Source: Tetrapyrgos nigripes (Eukaryota; Basidiomycota; Agaricomycetes; Agaricales; Campanellaceae). Taken from it: DNA of 64,000 nt. A model generated the notes under the pieces. That model was given only the letters and a program-made list of their open reading frames with translations. It was not told the DNA's origin and did not search any database. How positions within the stretch are numbered: position 1 is the first letter of the stretch; each line of letters begins with the position of its first letter. Below are positions 12,856-22,568 of the stretch, in pieces. A program made the translations under genes and the position numbers. The stretch covers positions 1 to 64,000 of the forward strand of contig JAACJM010000059.1 in NCBI GenBank assembly GCA_013368315.1, in the 5' to 3' direction.

Positions 12856-13868
12856 AGGAATGAAAGTTGGGAGAGGGGACGGTGAGGGGACGGTGAGGGG
12901 AGGGATGTGCACTGACGGAAGCCTCGAGGCTGGACGTTGATAGCGAAGAGAGGGGGAGGTTAGCAGGCTGTTCTTACTATGAATAGATTGCTGAGCAGAA
13001 TGAATTGATCAGCTGGCCCTTGACTCGACTTCATGCAGACGCTATTGGTATAGGAGAAGCTCACTGAATTCATGCTCAAAGTCACCCATCCCCACCCATC
13101 TATAGGATCATCCCGTACAACCTCTGCTGAACGTCCTCCCCAAATCTAATCATCCTCTCTGACCTCACGACTCCCTCCTCAAAACATGCGAAGCTACTCT
13201 TCTTCTTCGACATCAAAATATCAAATCAAGGTAGTCACGGAACAATCAGCCTCGTAAGGAACAAAGAGCTGTACGAGGCAGTGCTTGACAGTTGTCTCGG
13301 AAGATGACCAGCGCCACTGCATTACCGGTCACGACGACAGGATACATCAGAGCTACAAGTAGATCTCTCTCTCGAAGTCCAGTTGTGTGGAAAACTCTGT
13401 TAGAAAACAAAGACCGCTATTTACAGCAACAGAAGCGGGAGAATATGATCACCGAGCCTCGTTGAAGTCTTTGACATCCTTCCTCAGCGTAACACGGTGC
13501 CCAGGGCCCGAGTTCCGATATCTTTACTTTCCCCTCTGCCTCTTTCCAACCCTGCATCGTTTCGGAAACAATACTTCCGGCTTTGCAACGAGCTGCTGCT
13601 GCCGGTACACGACGAAAGTTGAAAAATCAAGACTAAAACTGAGACTGCACACGAGATATTGACAAGATAAGCACGGACAGCCACAGTGACACGACCCACG
13701 AGGACTCGTCTACAAAGAAGAGAGGCCAACACCGGTACCTTGAATGGAGAAGTTATGCCGCACACCTTGTCAAACTGAATGCAGGGCGTCAAAGTACCCC
13801 TGACTGTCCAGGAACCTTGTTGCTTCATCTGTCTCGTTGTCAGGGTTTGATCTCTTCTTGAGCACCGT
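12856..13868. promoter_or_regulatory. upstream region of the NLR gene, repeated elsewhere in the window
   Basis: This is the presumed 5' flank of the minus-strand NLR gene, with short GGGGACGGTGA repeats just upstream of the start. The same sequence recurs at about 18440-19500 and 50590-51640, next to different coding sequence. Positions 13500-13868 match about 45505-45872. No gene is evident in it. I assign promoter function only from position. Confidence 0.4.
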
Positions 13869-13876
13869 AAAAGAGG

Positions 13877-14281
13877 TAGGGAACAGCACGGGGATCCCGC
13901 GGGGAAGAAATTCTGACCCGTCCCCGTCCCCGTCAAAACCCGTCCCCGCCCTCACGGGTCACGGGGATTCAACGGGACAGACGGGGAAGAGGCAAAACCC
14001 GCGGGTTCACGGGTACCCCTACATACATATCACTACTATGAAGCATGAGGACTTTTTTTCGCAATTTTGTAGTATGTAATCTACTTACCTATGACTCTGC
14101 CTGAAGGTTCCTGTAAATAATTATTCCAACATCAACTTTCTGTAGTACCAGGCGGCGGGTTGTGTACCCGTGTGACGGGTCACGGGTTTGGCGCGGGATG
14201 AGAGAAGCAGCCCCGTCCCCGTCCCCGCCATACCCCGTCCCCGCGACCCGTCATTTCCCCGCGGACCCGTGCTATTCCCTA
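13877..14281. mobile_element. 405-bp hAT-type MITE with 8-bp target duplication
   Basis: The element begins TAGGGAACAGCACGGG and ends CCCGTGCTATTCCCTA, a 16-bp inverted repeat with one mismatch. It is flanked on both sides by AAAAGAGG (13869-13876 and 14282-14289). Unit 2 has the uninterrupted site, a single AAAAGAGG at 45873-45880, which proves insertion after the duplication. The interior is rich in CCCGTCCCCGTC words and encodes nothing. The 8-bp duplication and TAGGG ends indicate hAT mobilisation in trans. Confidence 0.9.
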
Positions 14282-14563
14282 AAAAGAGGTCAGAAGCGTC
14301 CAGAACGAACGACGAGCGTGACCTGGAAGCGTGGTGGGAGGAGGATATCATGTCGCAACATAGTGTATGATTGAAGCATGGCCGACAGAGAATATGACGA
14401 ACACAGTTGGAAGAAGAGACGAAAGTTGGTCGTGTCTGAGAAATATATATGTCGGAAGGTGAAAAATCTGTAAAAAAAAAGACATCGCAGTCGATCAAAG
14501 AGCGAGTGAAGAGGGGATAGGCAATGACATACGTTGACAACCATCCAGAAATTGTCCTCGACC

Positions 14564-17500
14564 TCGCAAGCAACCCATGCTGAAATTGCTCTCAACTATG
14601 GCCAACGGTATGGTCTTTTGGGTGAAAACGGTTCCAGAAAGGTATGCCCCAACCATTCCTTACCTTCTCTTCATATCCCTCACCCTTTGTAGTCCACCTT
14701 CCTCCAATCCATCGCCGAACGCGACATCGAAATCCCTCCCCACATCGACATCTACCTCGTCCGCGGAACGGAACCGGCAAATCCACTCTCCTCAACCTCA
14801 TAACCGGAGTCTTCCAACCCATCGAAGGCACCATCTCCCGTCACTCCGCTCTTAAACTCGCAAAATAGTCTCAACACTCCTCCGATCAACTTCCTTACGA
14901 TAAATCCCCTATAGAATACTTTCAATCCTTGTTTGCGGAAAAGTATCCAGAAAAGGATGTTCAGGCTTGGAGAGCTCAGTTGGGGAGGTTTGGCTTGAGT
15001 GGGGCACATCAGACGAGTGTGATTAGGCAGTTGAGTGATGGGTTGAGGAATCGGTGAGTGACTCCCATGGGTAATTTGGGATATGGTGCTGATGCAGTGA
15101 CAGGGTGGTTTTTGCACAATTGGCGATGGAGCATCCGCATATCTTGTTGCTTGGTGAGTGTTGCCGTCTCTTTCTCTGCCCGTCTTTGTATTTTTTTCTC
15201 TCAATTTTTTTTCTCTCCCTCTTTCCCTCTTTCTTTCTTGGTCCATCTTTCTTTCTTTAGCTATCTCTTTCTCTTTCTCTCTCTGTTGGGCCTTTTGGGG
15301 GACTTCCCTTCACTTCCCTTCTCGCATGTACCCTCAGGGTTTAGGTTCGTTTTCGTTTTCGTTTCGTTTCGTCTCGTCTCGTCTCGGTTTCGGATTCCTT
15401 TCTCTGGGCCCCAAATACCCAAATACACTCGGGGGCCGGAACTAGCTCTGGGGGTTAACGTTAATGCCGGTGTTGGTGTTGGTGTTTGTGTCGTGTCATC
15501 GTCGTTGTCGTTGTCGTTGTCGTTGCGAAAGCTGGTTTCGGTGTTGGTGTTGGTGTTGTCGTTGGTATTGTCGTTGGCGGTGCTGATAGTCTGGTGTGGT
15601 GTGATGTGACGTATGGGTATGATATGGTGGATGGTGGATGGTGGATGGTGGGTGCTTGGTGTTGAGTCGTCACTGGTCACTGGTCGTCGTACCAACGTCT
15701 CTGACCATGTATGTATGGTCTTGCCCTTGCCCATCCCCATGCCTGCCTATCTATCTATACCTGACCCGCCGTACTGTGCTCTTCTTATTCTTGTTCTTGT
15801 GTTCGTTGATCTGCCTTCTGCCTTCTGCCTTGTATGGTGGTGGTTATCGTTGACGTTGATGTTGACGTGCCAGTTGTGGTCGTTGAAGTTGACGTTGTGG
15901 TCGTGGTCGTGGTCTGGACGGAGTCGGAGTCGTCGGTTTCGATTTCCGTTTCGGTTTTATTTTCCTTTTATTCTGTTTATCCGGTTTGGGCGTTGACGTT
16001 GGTGGTACCCCGTACCATCTAGTTCCCTCTTATGTCGGTACTGGATCTTGGTCCATGTCCGCCGACCTCGTCATCGTCATTATTCGCATTGGGCATTGGA
16101 CTTGGACTTGGAGCTGGAGTTGTCGTTGGGGCCGGCCAGCATGGATGTAGGGGAAATGTTGACGTTTTCGGATACTGTTTCCCTTTAGACCGATGTTGGG
16201 CGTGGGACTTCCGCTGGGTTATCATGGTCATGGTCATGGGATGGTGCTTGTCAGTTGTTGGCTCTATGTTGGTGGTGGTGGTTGGACTTGTCGTTGGGGC
16301 CAACATGGATATAGGGGGGAAAATTCGGTTGACGTGTTTGGATTTGGATCCTGTTTTCCTCTTTCTCTCTTTTTTTCCTTCTCCCTCTTGCCGATGTTGG
16401 GCTTTTCAAAGCCTCTGAGACCCCGTCTGACCACGTCCCACCGCTGGGTTGTTGTCATTACCATGGGATAATGGTGCTTGTCAGTTGCTGTTGCTTCATC
16501 ACTGTGCATTGTGTCGGTTCTGGTTCTGGTGTGGAGCTTGTACACCACCGTATAACCGTGACTTATCCTTATCCGTTTGTTTCTCTCTTTGGTTTTTGGT
16601 TTTTGGGACCGACATGACGAGATTGGACTGGGCTGGCCATGGGGACTCAGTCCTGGGTTTTTGATGATGATGATGCCCCTTTGGTGGTGAAGGTGATGCA
16701 GACGTCGTCGTCTTCGTAGCCGTTGACGTGGTCAGTGTCGTCGGTATCGTTGAGGCCCTTTTTGCATATTTTGACTCTTTGATCGAGTTGGTCTCTCACT
16801 TTTTTTTTCTTTTTCTTTTCCCTTTCATTCTCGTCCGCTACTCTACTGTAGTGATGGATAACCCTCATCGGTTGCCGGACGTTAAGGCGGTCGTTGGAGA
16901 CTTAGTGCTGGGCATTTTTGTGTTCTTTTTTTTTCAGAGTCTGAACCTATGTGGTGTCGGTACTAGTCTGGGTCTTTTATCACCGTCGTGGATGTTAGTG
17001 TTGGTTGTCAGTGATCGGCGTTGGTGGTCGTTGGGACCTGGTCACTTTCTCGGCATTCTCTTCACCTCGGTGCTGCGATTGCGGTTTTTGGAGCACGTCT
17101 TTACGCTGTTTATCTTCGTTGGGTCCGTTTCGTTGGCGCTTCGCTGGAGACTGCATTTATTCCCGAGTCCGTTGTCGTCTTCTCTTGACTTTGCTCGGTG
17201 TCTATACTGGACACGGTGATAGGACCTGGAGAGATTTCGGCTGTTTTTTCTTCTTTCTTTCCTTTTTTGTCTTTGTTCTTTTCTTCCTTCCTTCCTTCCT
17301 CCTCTCTTCTTTTGTTCCTCTTGGCCCTTCACCGTAGTCTTTTTCTCTCTTTCGTCTGGCGTTGTCGACTTTTCCCGTTCTTTTCAAGTCCACCGCATAC
17401 TGATCATTTCGGTCCTTAGACGAACCCACTAACCACTTGGACACGGCCTCCATTGACGCTCTGGCCAAAACCATCAAGGAGTTCGAAGGCGGTGTTGTGA

Positions 17501-17671
17501 CTATCGCACGATTTCCGTATGTCCTGTGCCGATTATGTTCCTTCCCCTTTTCTCATGTGTTTCTTTTTATTTATTTTTAATCTGGTACTTATCTCCCCCG
17601 TCTTCACAGGTGCCGCCGCCATCGAGAAAGCCAAGCTCTTCAGTAAAACAGCACCCAAAGGCAAAGCATAA
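14564..17671 (+). pseudogene. ARB1: ARB1/ABCF2-like ATPase pseudogene, unit 1 copy
   Basis: Conceptual exons match ABCF ATPases of the ARB1/ABCF2 type, which act in ribosome biogenesis. The first ATPase domain starts ALNYGQRYGLLGENGS and its next exon reads STFLQSIAERDIEIP. At about 14765 it jumps out of frame into the second ATPase domain (NGTGKSTLLNLITG), so the middle of the protein is missing. The first Walker A has Arg for Gly. A TAG stop follows LKLAK at about 14866. The signature LSDGLRNR, Walker [12 protein letters not shown] (split by a 2.27-kb intron) and the C-terminal exon SAAAIEKAKLFS are still readable. Compared with unit 2, the exon containing EELWEVANKK has been deleted between similar T-rich tracts near 17560. 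This is a dead gene. Confidence 0.85.
15154..17419 (+). other. 2.27-kb strand-skewed intron in the ARB1-like pseudogene
   Basis: The codon for the Walker B aspartate is split: CTT G precedes a GTGAGT donor at 15154, and AC GAA CCC follows a TTAG acceptor at 17419. Other introns I could read in this window are under 140 bp. The intron is T/G-rich and A-poor on the plus strand, with runs of GTTGGTGTTG, GTCGTT and GACGTT words. This creates long meaningless open frames on both strands. The copy in unit 2 (46745-49013) is nearly identical. Confidence 0.75.
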
Positions 17672-18190
17672 ACGTAATCAAGTATCAAGTCCAAGTCTCG
17701 TTACATTTGTACAACTTGAACAAGCCCAACTGTACAAGTAACTGTACTGTATTTCGTATGTATCTGTAGCCTTCTATCCTTCTATCTTATCCCTATCCCA
17801 CGTTCATCCTACGCTAAGTTACGACGTCCACGTTGACGCTGTGTCTGTGTCCGTATCTGTCTGTCTGTCCGTGCTGATTGTGTTACTGTGTTGACTCCAA
17901 TCCCAGCTTTGACTTGTTCTCATGACTAACTAGCTATAAATTTACTTAGATGTCGTCGTCAGGAACATTCCACGCTATCTCTTCTTTGTTTGTCTTTTCG
18001 TCGATGCTACCTGCTACCTACTACGTTTTACTTTCCTTTGCGTTCGTCATCGCTCATTTACTACACTCACGATCTCGTTCTTTCTCTCTCTCTCTCTCTC
18101 TTCATAACTTACATGCACATAGAACATATTAAATCAATTGTATCGTATTTTGCATGATAAGATCCTACACGTCATAGCCCCCCCGCTAAA
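17672..18190. other. duplicated non-coding sequence downstream of the ARB1 pseudogene
   Basis: This stretch matches 49826-50343. It contains pyrimidine-rich tracts and a CT microsatellite near 18083-18102 that is shorter in unit 2. No supported gene is visible. Confidence 0.4.
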
Positions 18191-18442
18191 ATGAGCTACA
18201 ACGACCAGTACGGCGACGCCAACACCAAACTTTCCGCCCTCGCCTGCTTTTCAGCTGAACCTAAGAATATGGCTAACGAAACCAAACTATCGGAGACTTC
18301 CCCGTCTGTTCTCGAGTCTACGCTGCCGGAGTCGCTCCTACCGCTGGTCTCGGTAACGAGAACTTTACCGGCACAGTTAATTACGGAGGAGGAGGAGGAG
18401 TTTATTACCTGCGTGCGACTGGACCGATCTCGAAGCTTCTGA
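18191..18442 (+). CDS. small hypothetical ORF beginning MSYNDQYGDANTK
   Basis: An ATG in a plausible context (after CCCCGCTAAA) opens an 83-aa frame. It is kept at 50344-50589 as an 81-aa frame; the length difference is two GAG codons in a GAG microsatellite. The opening residues resemble small Asn/Gly/Tyr-rich stress proteins of fungi, but in the middle another frame (GLGNENFTGTVNYGGGG) looks more protein-like. A frameshift, a missed intron or no gene at all are therefore possible. I do not assign a function. Its 3' end overlaps, in antisense, a recycled NLR start region. Confidence 0.3.
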   Translation: MSYNDQYGDANTKLSALACFSAEPKNMANETKLSETSPSVLESTLPESLLPLVSVTRTLPAQLITEEEEEFITCVRLDRSRSF

Positions 18443-18560
18443 AATTGTTTTTTCATAGGAATGAAAACTTGGGAGAGGGGACGGTGAGGGGATGGTGAGG
18501 GGATGGTGAGGGGACGGATCTGCACTGACGGAAGCCTCGAGGCTGGGATGTTGACGGTGA
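18420..18560 (-). other. recycled 5' end of the NLR gene
   Basis: The sequence around ATG plus about ten codons (MKKQFQKLRDRSS, start at 18458) is shared with the true NLR exon 1 (start 12855) and with 50590-50603. Similarity stops just after the RDR codons, where the frame runs into sequence unrelated to the NLR. It appears to be a detached NLR promoter and first codons left by rearrangement. Confidence 0.6.
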
Positions 18561-19510
18561 AGAGAAGGAGGTCAGCAGGCTGTTCTTACTATGAATAGAT
18601 TGCTGAGCAGAATGAATTGATCAGCTGGCCCTTGACTCGACTTCTGGCAGCGGTATTGAAGAAGCTCATTGAATTCATGCTCAAGGTTACCCATCTATAG
18701 GACCATCCTGTACAACCTCTGCTGAACGTCCTCCCAAGTTTAATCATCCTCTCTGATCTCATCTTCAACCACAAGGAGCTAGTCATCAGACAGTGAACCT
18801 CGTAAGGAACGAAGCTGTGCTCGGCAGTGCTCGACAGTTGTCGTCTCACCTGACGACAGAGTACATCACAGCTAGGTTTATGCACGGTATTTCGTCCAGA
18901 AAAATCCGCGAGAGGAAAGAAAGAAAAAGAAAAAGAGAGAACTCATAAATTGTTTTGTGCACTGCGCGGCATGAGTAATCCGGCTGGTAGCCCCTATTCA
19001 CAGGGCACCACAGTTGTCAAAGTAATCTCTTTTTCAATTTCGTAGATCTTTGTGAGTAATATTCTCTTCTGAGTTTACGATCTAGTGGTCAAATACAAAA
19101 TGCACATTTGTCCGGCCTTTGAAATTAAATACATCACCGTCTCAAGACACCTATGACATCATGCTCGTTGAAGCCTTTGGCATCTCTCCCAGCGTAGCAC
19201 GGTGCCCAGAGCCCGAATTCCGATCTCTTCCTCCTCATTTATTTTCCCCTCTGCCTCTTACCAGCCCTGCATCGTTTCAGAAAAGATACTTCCGGCTTTG
19301 CAACGAGCTGCCACTGCTGGTACGACAACTGAGACCACCACGACGAAAGTTGAAAAACCGAGACTAAAACCGAGACTGCACACGAGACATATTGACAAGA
19401 TAAGCATACCCACAAGGACTCGTCTACAAAGAAGAGAGGGCACCACCTTTATTAGCAGGTCAAACTTGAAACGAGACTATGCCGCACATCTCGTCAAATT
19501 TAATGCAGGA
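18561..19510. other. duplicated non-coding tail of unit 1
   Basis: This stretch is similar to 12960-13800 and 50690-51640. It has no supported ORF. The similarity to unit 2 ends at ATGCAGGA (19503-19510), after which a CAAGGGGG element starts. Confidence 0.5.
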
Positions 19511-21136
19511 CAAGGGGGAGGCTGGAATTTGCCGAGCGACATAGGGTCGGTCGGTCGGTCGGTCAGTCGGGTCCTAAAAAAAAATTTCATATGATCTTTT
19601 TTTAGACTGATTTTGGCCTTCGTTTGAGGGTTTAGCCAGCTCCGAAACTTGCCCAGCTGTGCCTGGGAGCAAGATATTACTCTTGGAACTCATATCCGCC
19701 TTTGCAGACCTGAACTTTGGCTTTGCAACAAAGGTAGTAAGAAACTAGACTATAATACATGTATGTATGTACTGAATTACCGTTGTTGGAAAACTGGAAG
19801 ACGTTCTTGTACCAGACCCAATGAACCTTGCGTAGTATCACTAAGTTATTCCGAGCAAGTCAGCTCCAATAAATCAAATTGGAAATTCTCATCTCTGCTC
19901 GAGTCGTCCCTCATGCCAAACGGCGAGCCTACAGAGGTGAGTAGTTAACTGTGCTTAGAGCGAGGATCTATGTAAAGACTAATACCTTGATAGAAAAATG
20001 AAAAGGGCCATGTTAAATGCCCAGACTGTGGAACCTACGTCAATCCGGGTGCGGCATCGGCTGAAGCCATATTGAAGAGGCATCGTGGAACGAATAGCTG
20101 CAACGATGCACGAGCTAGACGGGACAAGCAGAAGTCAGGTCCCAAGCAAAAAACCCTATTCTCTATGTTCGCCAACGTACCGAAAGCAAAACCCATTCCT
20201 TCACTTGTCAACACACCTGAGCCTATACGCCCACAGCCAATCAAGAGAGATGTCAAAATGCAAAGGTCTCATCGTGCCTCGGATCTTGAGGTTACATCAC
20301 TGCCACTCCTCGAAAGCTTGCGCTTGCGGATCCTTGACCTGCCTACAAACCTTGAGGATGCGGGAGAAAGCCACGAGTTATCGGCATTCGCGGTACGCAC
20401 CTCCTTGAATTCTCTTACATAGAACTAAACCATTCCAAAGCCACTGACACTACAGTCACACTCAACACCGACCAGTCGGCGGTTCAGCCAGAAGATCCGC
20501 AAGCTAGAGGTAAACATAAGCGCACCATGACAGAGAAAATGAAGGAACGGCAACGCTTCAGCAGCTGCTGTGACAAGGTCATTGCAGATATCAACGACCC
20601 GTTTGTGATACGCTGTGGTGGTGTAGGTAAGGCGAACGGATGCGAAACAGGATATGTGAGTGGCCGCAATAAGTACAGATACATGTCTGACTCAGGATAA
20701 ATATGCAGTACCACTTGGCCTGTGCTGGGTTGACCCGGCGTGAGAGCAGCTGGATATGTGAGACCTGCGAGTCGCAGCGTGTTGGGAAGCGAGGAAATCA
20801 TTGAAAAGGACGAAAAGACTAATTACTCATCAATAAATAGTCGGTACTAGTAGAGTAAGGAAAACGCACTGTTTGATAGTTTCCTTTCTCGCATGTCACT
20901 CCAGGTTCACCATTAAGCACCTTCTGAAAGATCCTTGAGCTGAGAAGGCAAATAGAGGCTGTTTGACACCCACCGCACACTTCGAAACGATGGTTGAAGT
21001 CAAGATGTGTCGGAGTCTGGATTGACCTGCCATATTAGGTATATTATGTAAGCGGGTCGGTCGGTCGGTCCACCGGTTGGTGGCTTAAAAAAAATTTCGA
21101 CCCTATGTTCTTAAAAAAAATCTAGCCTCCCCCTTG
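19511..21136. mobile_element. 1626-bp element with CAAGGGGGAGGCT ends carrying a zinc-finger/PHD gene
   Basis: The left end is CAAGGGGGAGGCT and the right end its inverted match AGCCTCCCCCTTG. ATAGGGTCGG-type words and short TCGG tandem repeats lie just inside both ends. Two related elements in the window (21894-22568, 49205-49595) have the same CAAGGGGG ends and perfect 8-bp target duplications. Here the flanks ATGCAGGA and CCTTCCTG do not match, so one flank has been rearranged or the element is a recombinant of two insertions. It carries a gene but no transposase. The 8-bp duplication fits hAT or the fungal KDZ group; I cannot decide between them. Confidence 0.7.
19913..20804 (+). CDS. zinc-finger plus PHD-like protein, cargo of a transposon
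   Basis: Exon 1 is 19913-19936 (MPNGEPTE). A 57-bp intron with GTGAGT donor and an ACTAAT branch ends at 19993, and exon 2 stays open to about 20393. Exon 2 encodes a CPDCG...KRHRGTNSC pattern, a C2HC-type zinc finger. A later exon reads RFSSCCDKVIADIN, then GCETGY; a GTGAGT...TGCAG intron follows, and the last exon, ending at TGA 20802-20804, gives YHLACAGLTRRE with WICETC. Together this is a PHD-like C/H pattern. I could not join exon 2 to the later exon in frame with any GT-AG pair, so there may be a frameshift. Nuclear DNA or chromatin binding is inferred only from the domains. It lies wholly inside the 19511-21136 element. Confidence 0.6.
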
Positions 21137-21811
21137 CCTTCCTGGGCTCGCTGATCCCATTCGTCGCCTAACCCACTTCCCCACCTTCCCGCCAGTCGCA
21201 GTCCATTTCCAAATCTCGTAACCTCCCCCTCCTCGAATCCTTCCTTGCCTCTTGCCTCCATTTCGTACCCCTCTCTCATTATCCTAAGGTCAGCCCTCCT
21301 CCCTGATGTGTGTTCTTCTGCTTCCCCACTCTTCCTACGTTCCCCTCCTCGCTCTTTTCCCTTTTAATGCTTTCAATGGATGCTCCATGAAAACGACCCG
21401 CGGGACCGTCCATCCTGTATCTTAAATCCCTTGGATGCTTCCATGAGAGACTGGGAGGGGAAAAGACGAAGGACGATATTGTTGGTAGTATGAGGTAAGG
21501 CTGGATGTAAGATGGTGTTGACGTGGTCGGGAAAGGCAGGGAGGAAATACAATGTAGATATTGATGGAAAAGTGGAAGATTACTTTACATAGATGCGGAA
21601 CGTAGCGCAAGAGTTTGAGTCTACAGCAACCGAAGAGGACACATACAAACTGACCTAGTGCTCTCGTCGTCAGCTTCAACTTTCTGTCATTCCCTCATTC
21701 TTCGCTCTACATCTCCGTAATTGGCATATTGTCCTCCAACCCACCGAAACCCCACCCTGAGACGAACATACGCCTCGTCGAAAACTGGACCGCTCACAAT
21801 GACTACGTTGG
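21137..21811. other. junction sequence between the two duplicated units
   Basis: This is single-copy sequence to the right of the zinc-finger element and before similarity to unit 1 resumes at about 21812. A minus-strand frame at 21422-21679 has no recognisable domain. No gene is supported. Confidence 0.4.
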
Positions 21812-21893
21812 TAACAGCATCTACGAACTGAGTCGTCCCGTCCCAAATGTTTGCCCATTAACCCAAGAAAAACCTGGATATCCACACCTCGCA

Positions 21894-22568
21894 CAAGGGG
21901 GTGTCAAATTTTTGTAGAGGCATATAGGGTCGGAAAAATTTTTAAGGCCTTGCCATCGAGACTAACTAACTACGTCATTGATTATATAATCAAATTATAC
22001 TATATATGGAAGGTACAGCCACGGAGCCGCTGCGTCACTGTGGCATTCTGCTGGTGTCTTGCTGGTGTCCCACCATGAAGGATGCCCATTATTTAGACTG
22101 TAGATACCCCTAGTGTGTACCAAATATTCTACCTCTACTCAACTTCTACTCATTCCTGCGCTTTCTTTCTTGGACAGCTCATTTTCCCCTTCGCATGCCT
22201 CCCACATCCAATTTCCAATGGACTGTGCGAGTCCTACACAACTCAGATGATACTAGAGATAAAGTGTTAGCACTACATCAGCACCATTTAAAATACCGAC
22301 TCACCCATCTCGTGCTGCAGCCTTTTTTTTTTGCAGCATATGACATCTTGACTGGCTTCGATCTCCTCGCTCTCGACTCGAGCATGGACTCATCAGCCAG
22401 TTCTAGACAGTCTTTAATATGCCTGAGCGACCTTGAGGAGGTGTCCGTACAAGGTAGAAGTGGGTTCGATGCTACTGTGAGGGTACCCTCCAAAAAATCT
22501 TTAACAGGCCCCGGCTCGGACTAACTAACCACCCCTATATAGAAATGCTACCACGTGACACCCCCTTG
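21894..22568. mobile_element. 675-bp CAAGGGGG-family element with 8-bp target duplication
   Basis: The ends are CAAGGGGGTGTCA and TGACACCCCCTTG, with further matching words inside (CATATAGGGT against CCCTATATAG). The flanks are ACCTCGCA at 21886-21893 and again at 22569-22576. The uninterrupted motif is visible at about 428-442 and 22750. The interior has no transposase. It is related by its ends and target-duplication size to the elements at 19511 and 49205. Confidence 0.9.

Larger units (their letters stand above)
352..19510 (+). repeat. segmental duplication, unit 1
   Basis: This is the first copy of a large direct tandem duplication. Matching points with unit 2 include 842/23552, 2481/25322, 4303/34596, 10250/42456, 14577/46168 and 19119/51254, all in the same order and orientation. 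Identity is very high over long stretches; 14300-17400 differs from 45890-49000 by only scattered substitutions. Unit 1 contains the NACHT-WD40 gene at 8144-12855 and an ARB1-like pseudogene at 14564-17671. The segment 11944-13500, which holds NLR exons 1-3 and part of exon 4, has no counterpart at the equivalent place in unit 2. The unit ends where a CAAGGGGG element begins at 19511. Confidence 0.9.

Noticed and set aside
13484..14573. Minus-strand frames of 150 codons
   Set aside because: They span the MITE insertion and GC-rich repeats; the frame changes in the copy without the MITE.
15058..17340. Many long open frames on both strands
   Set aside because: They arise from T/G-biased simple sequence inside an intron, give low-complexity products and are not supported by splicing or domains.
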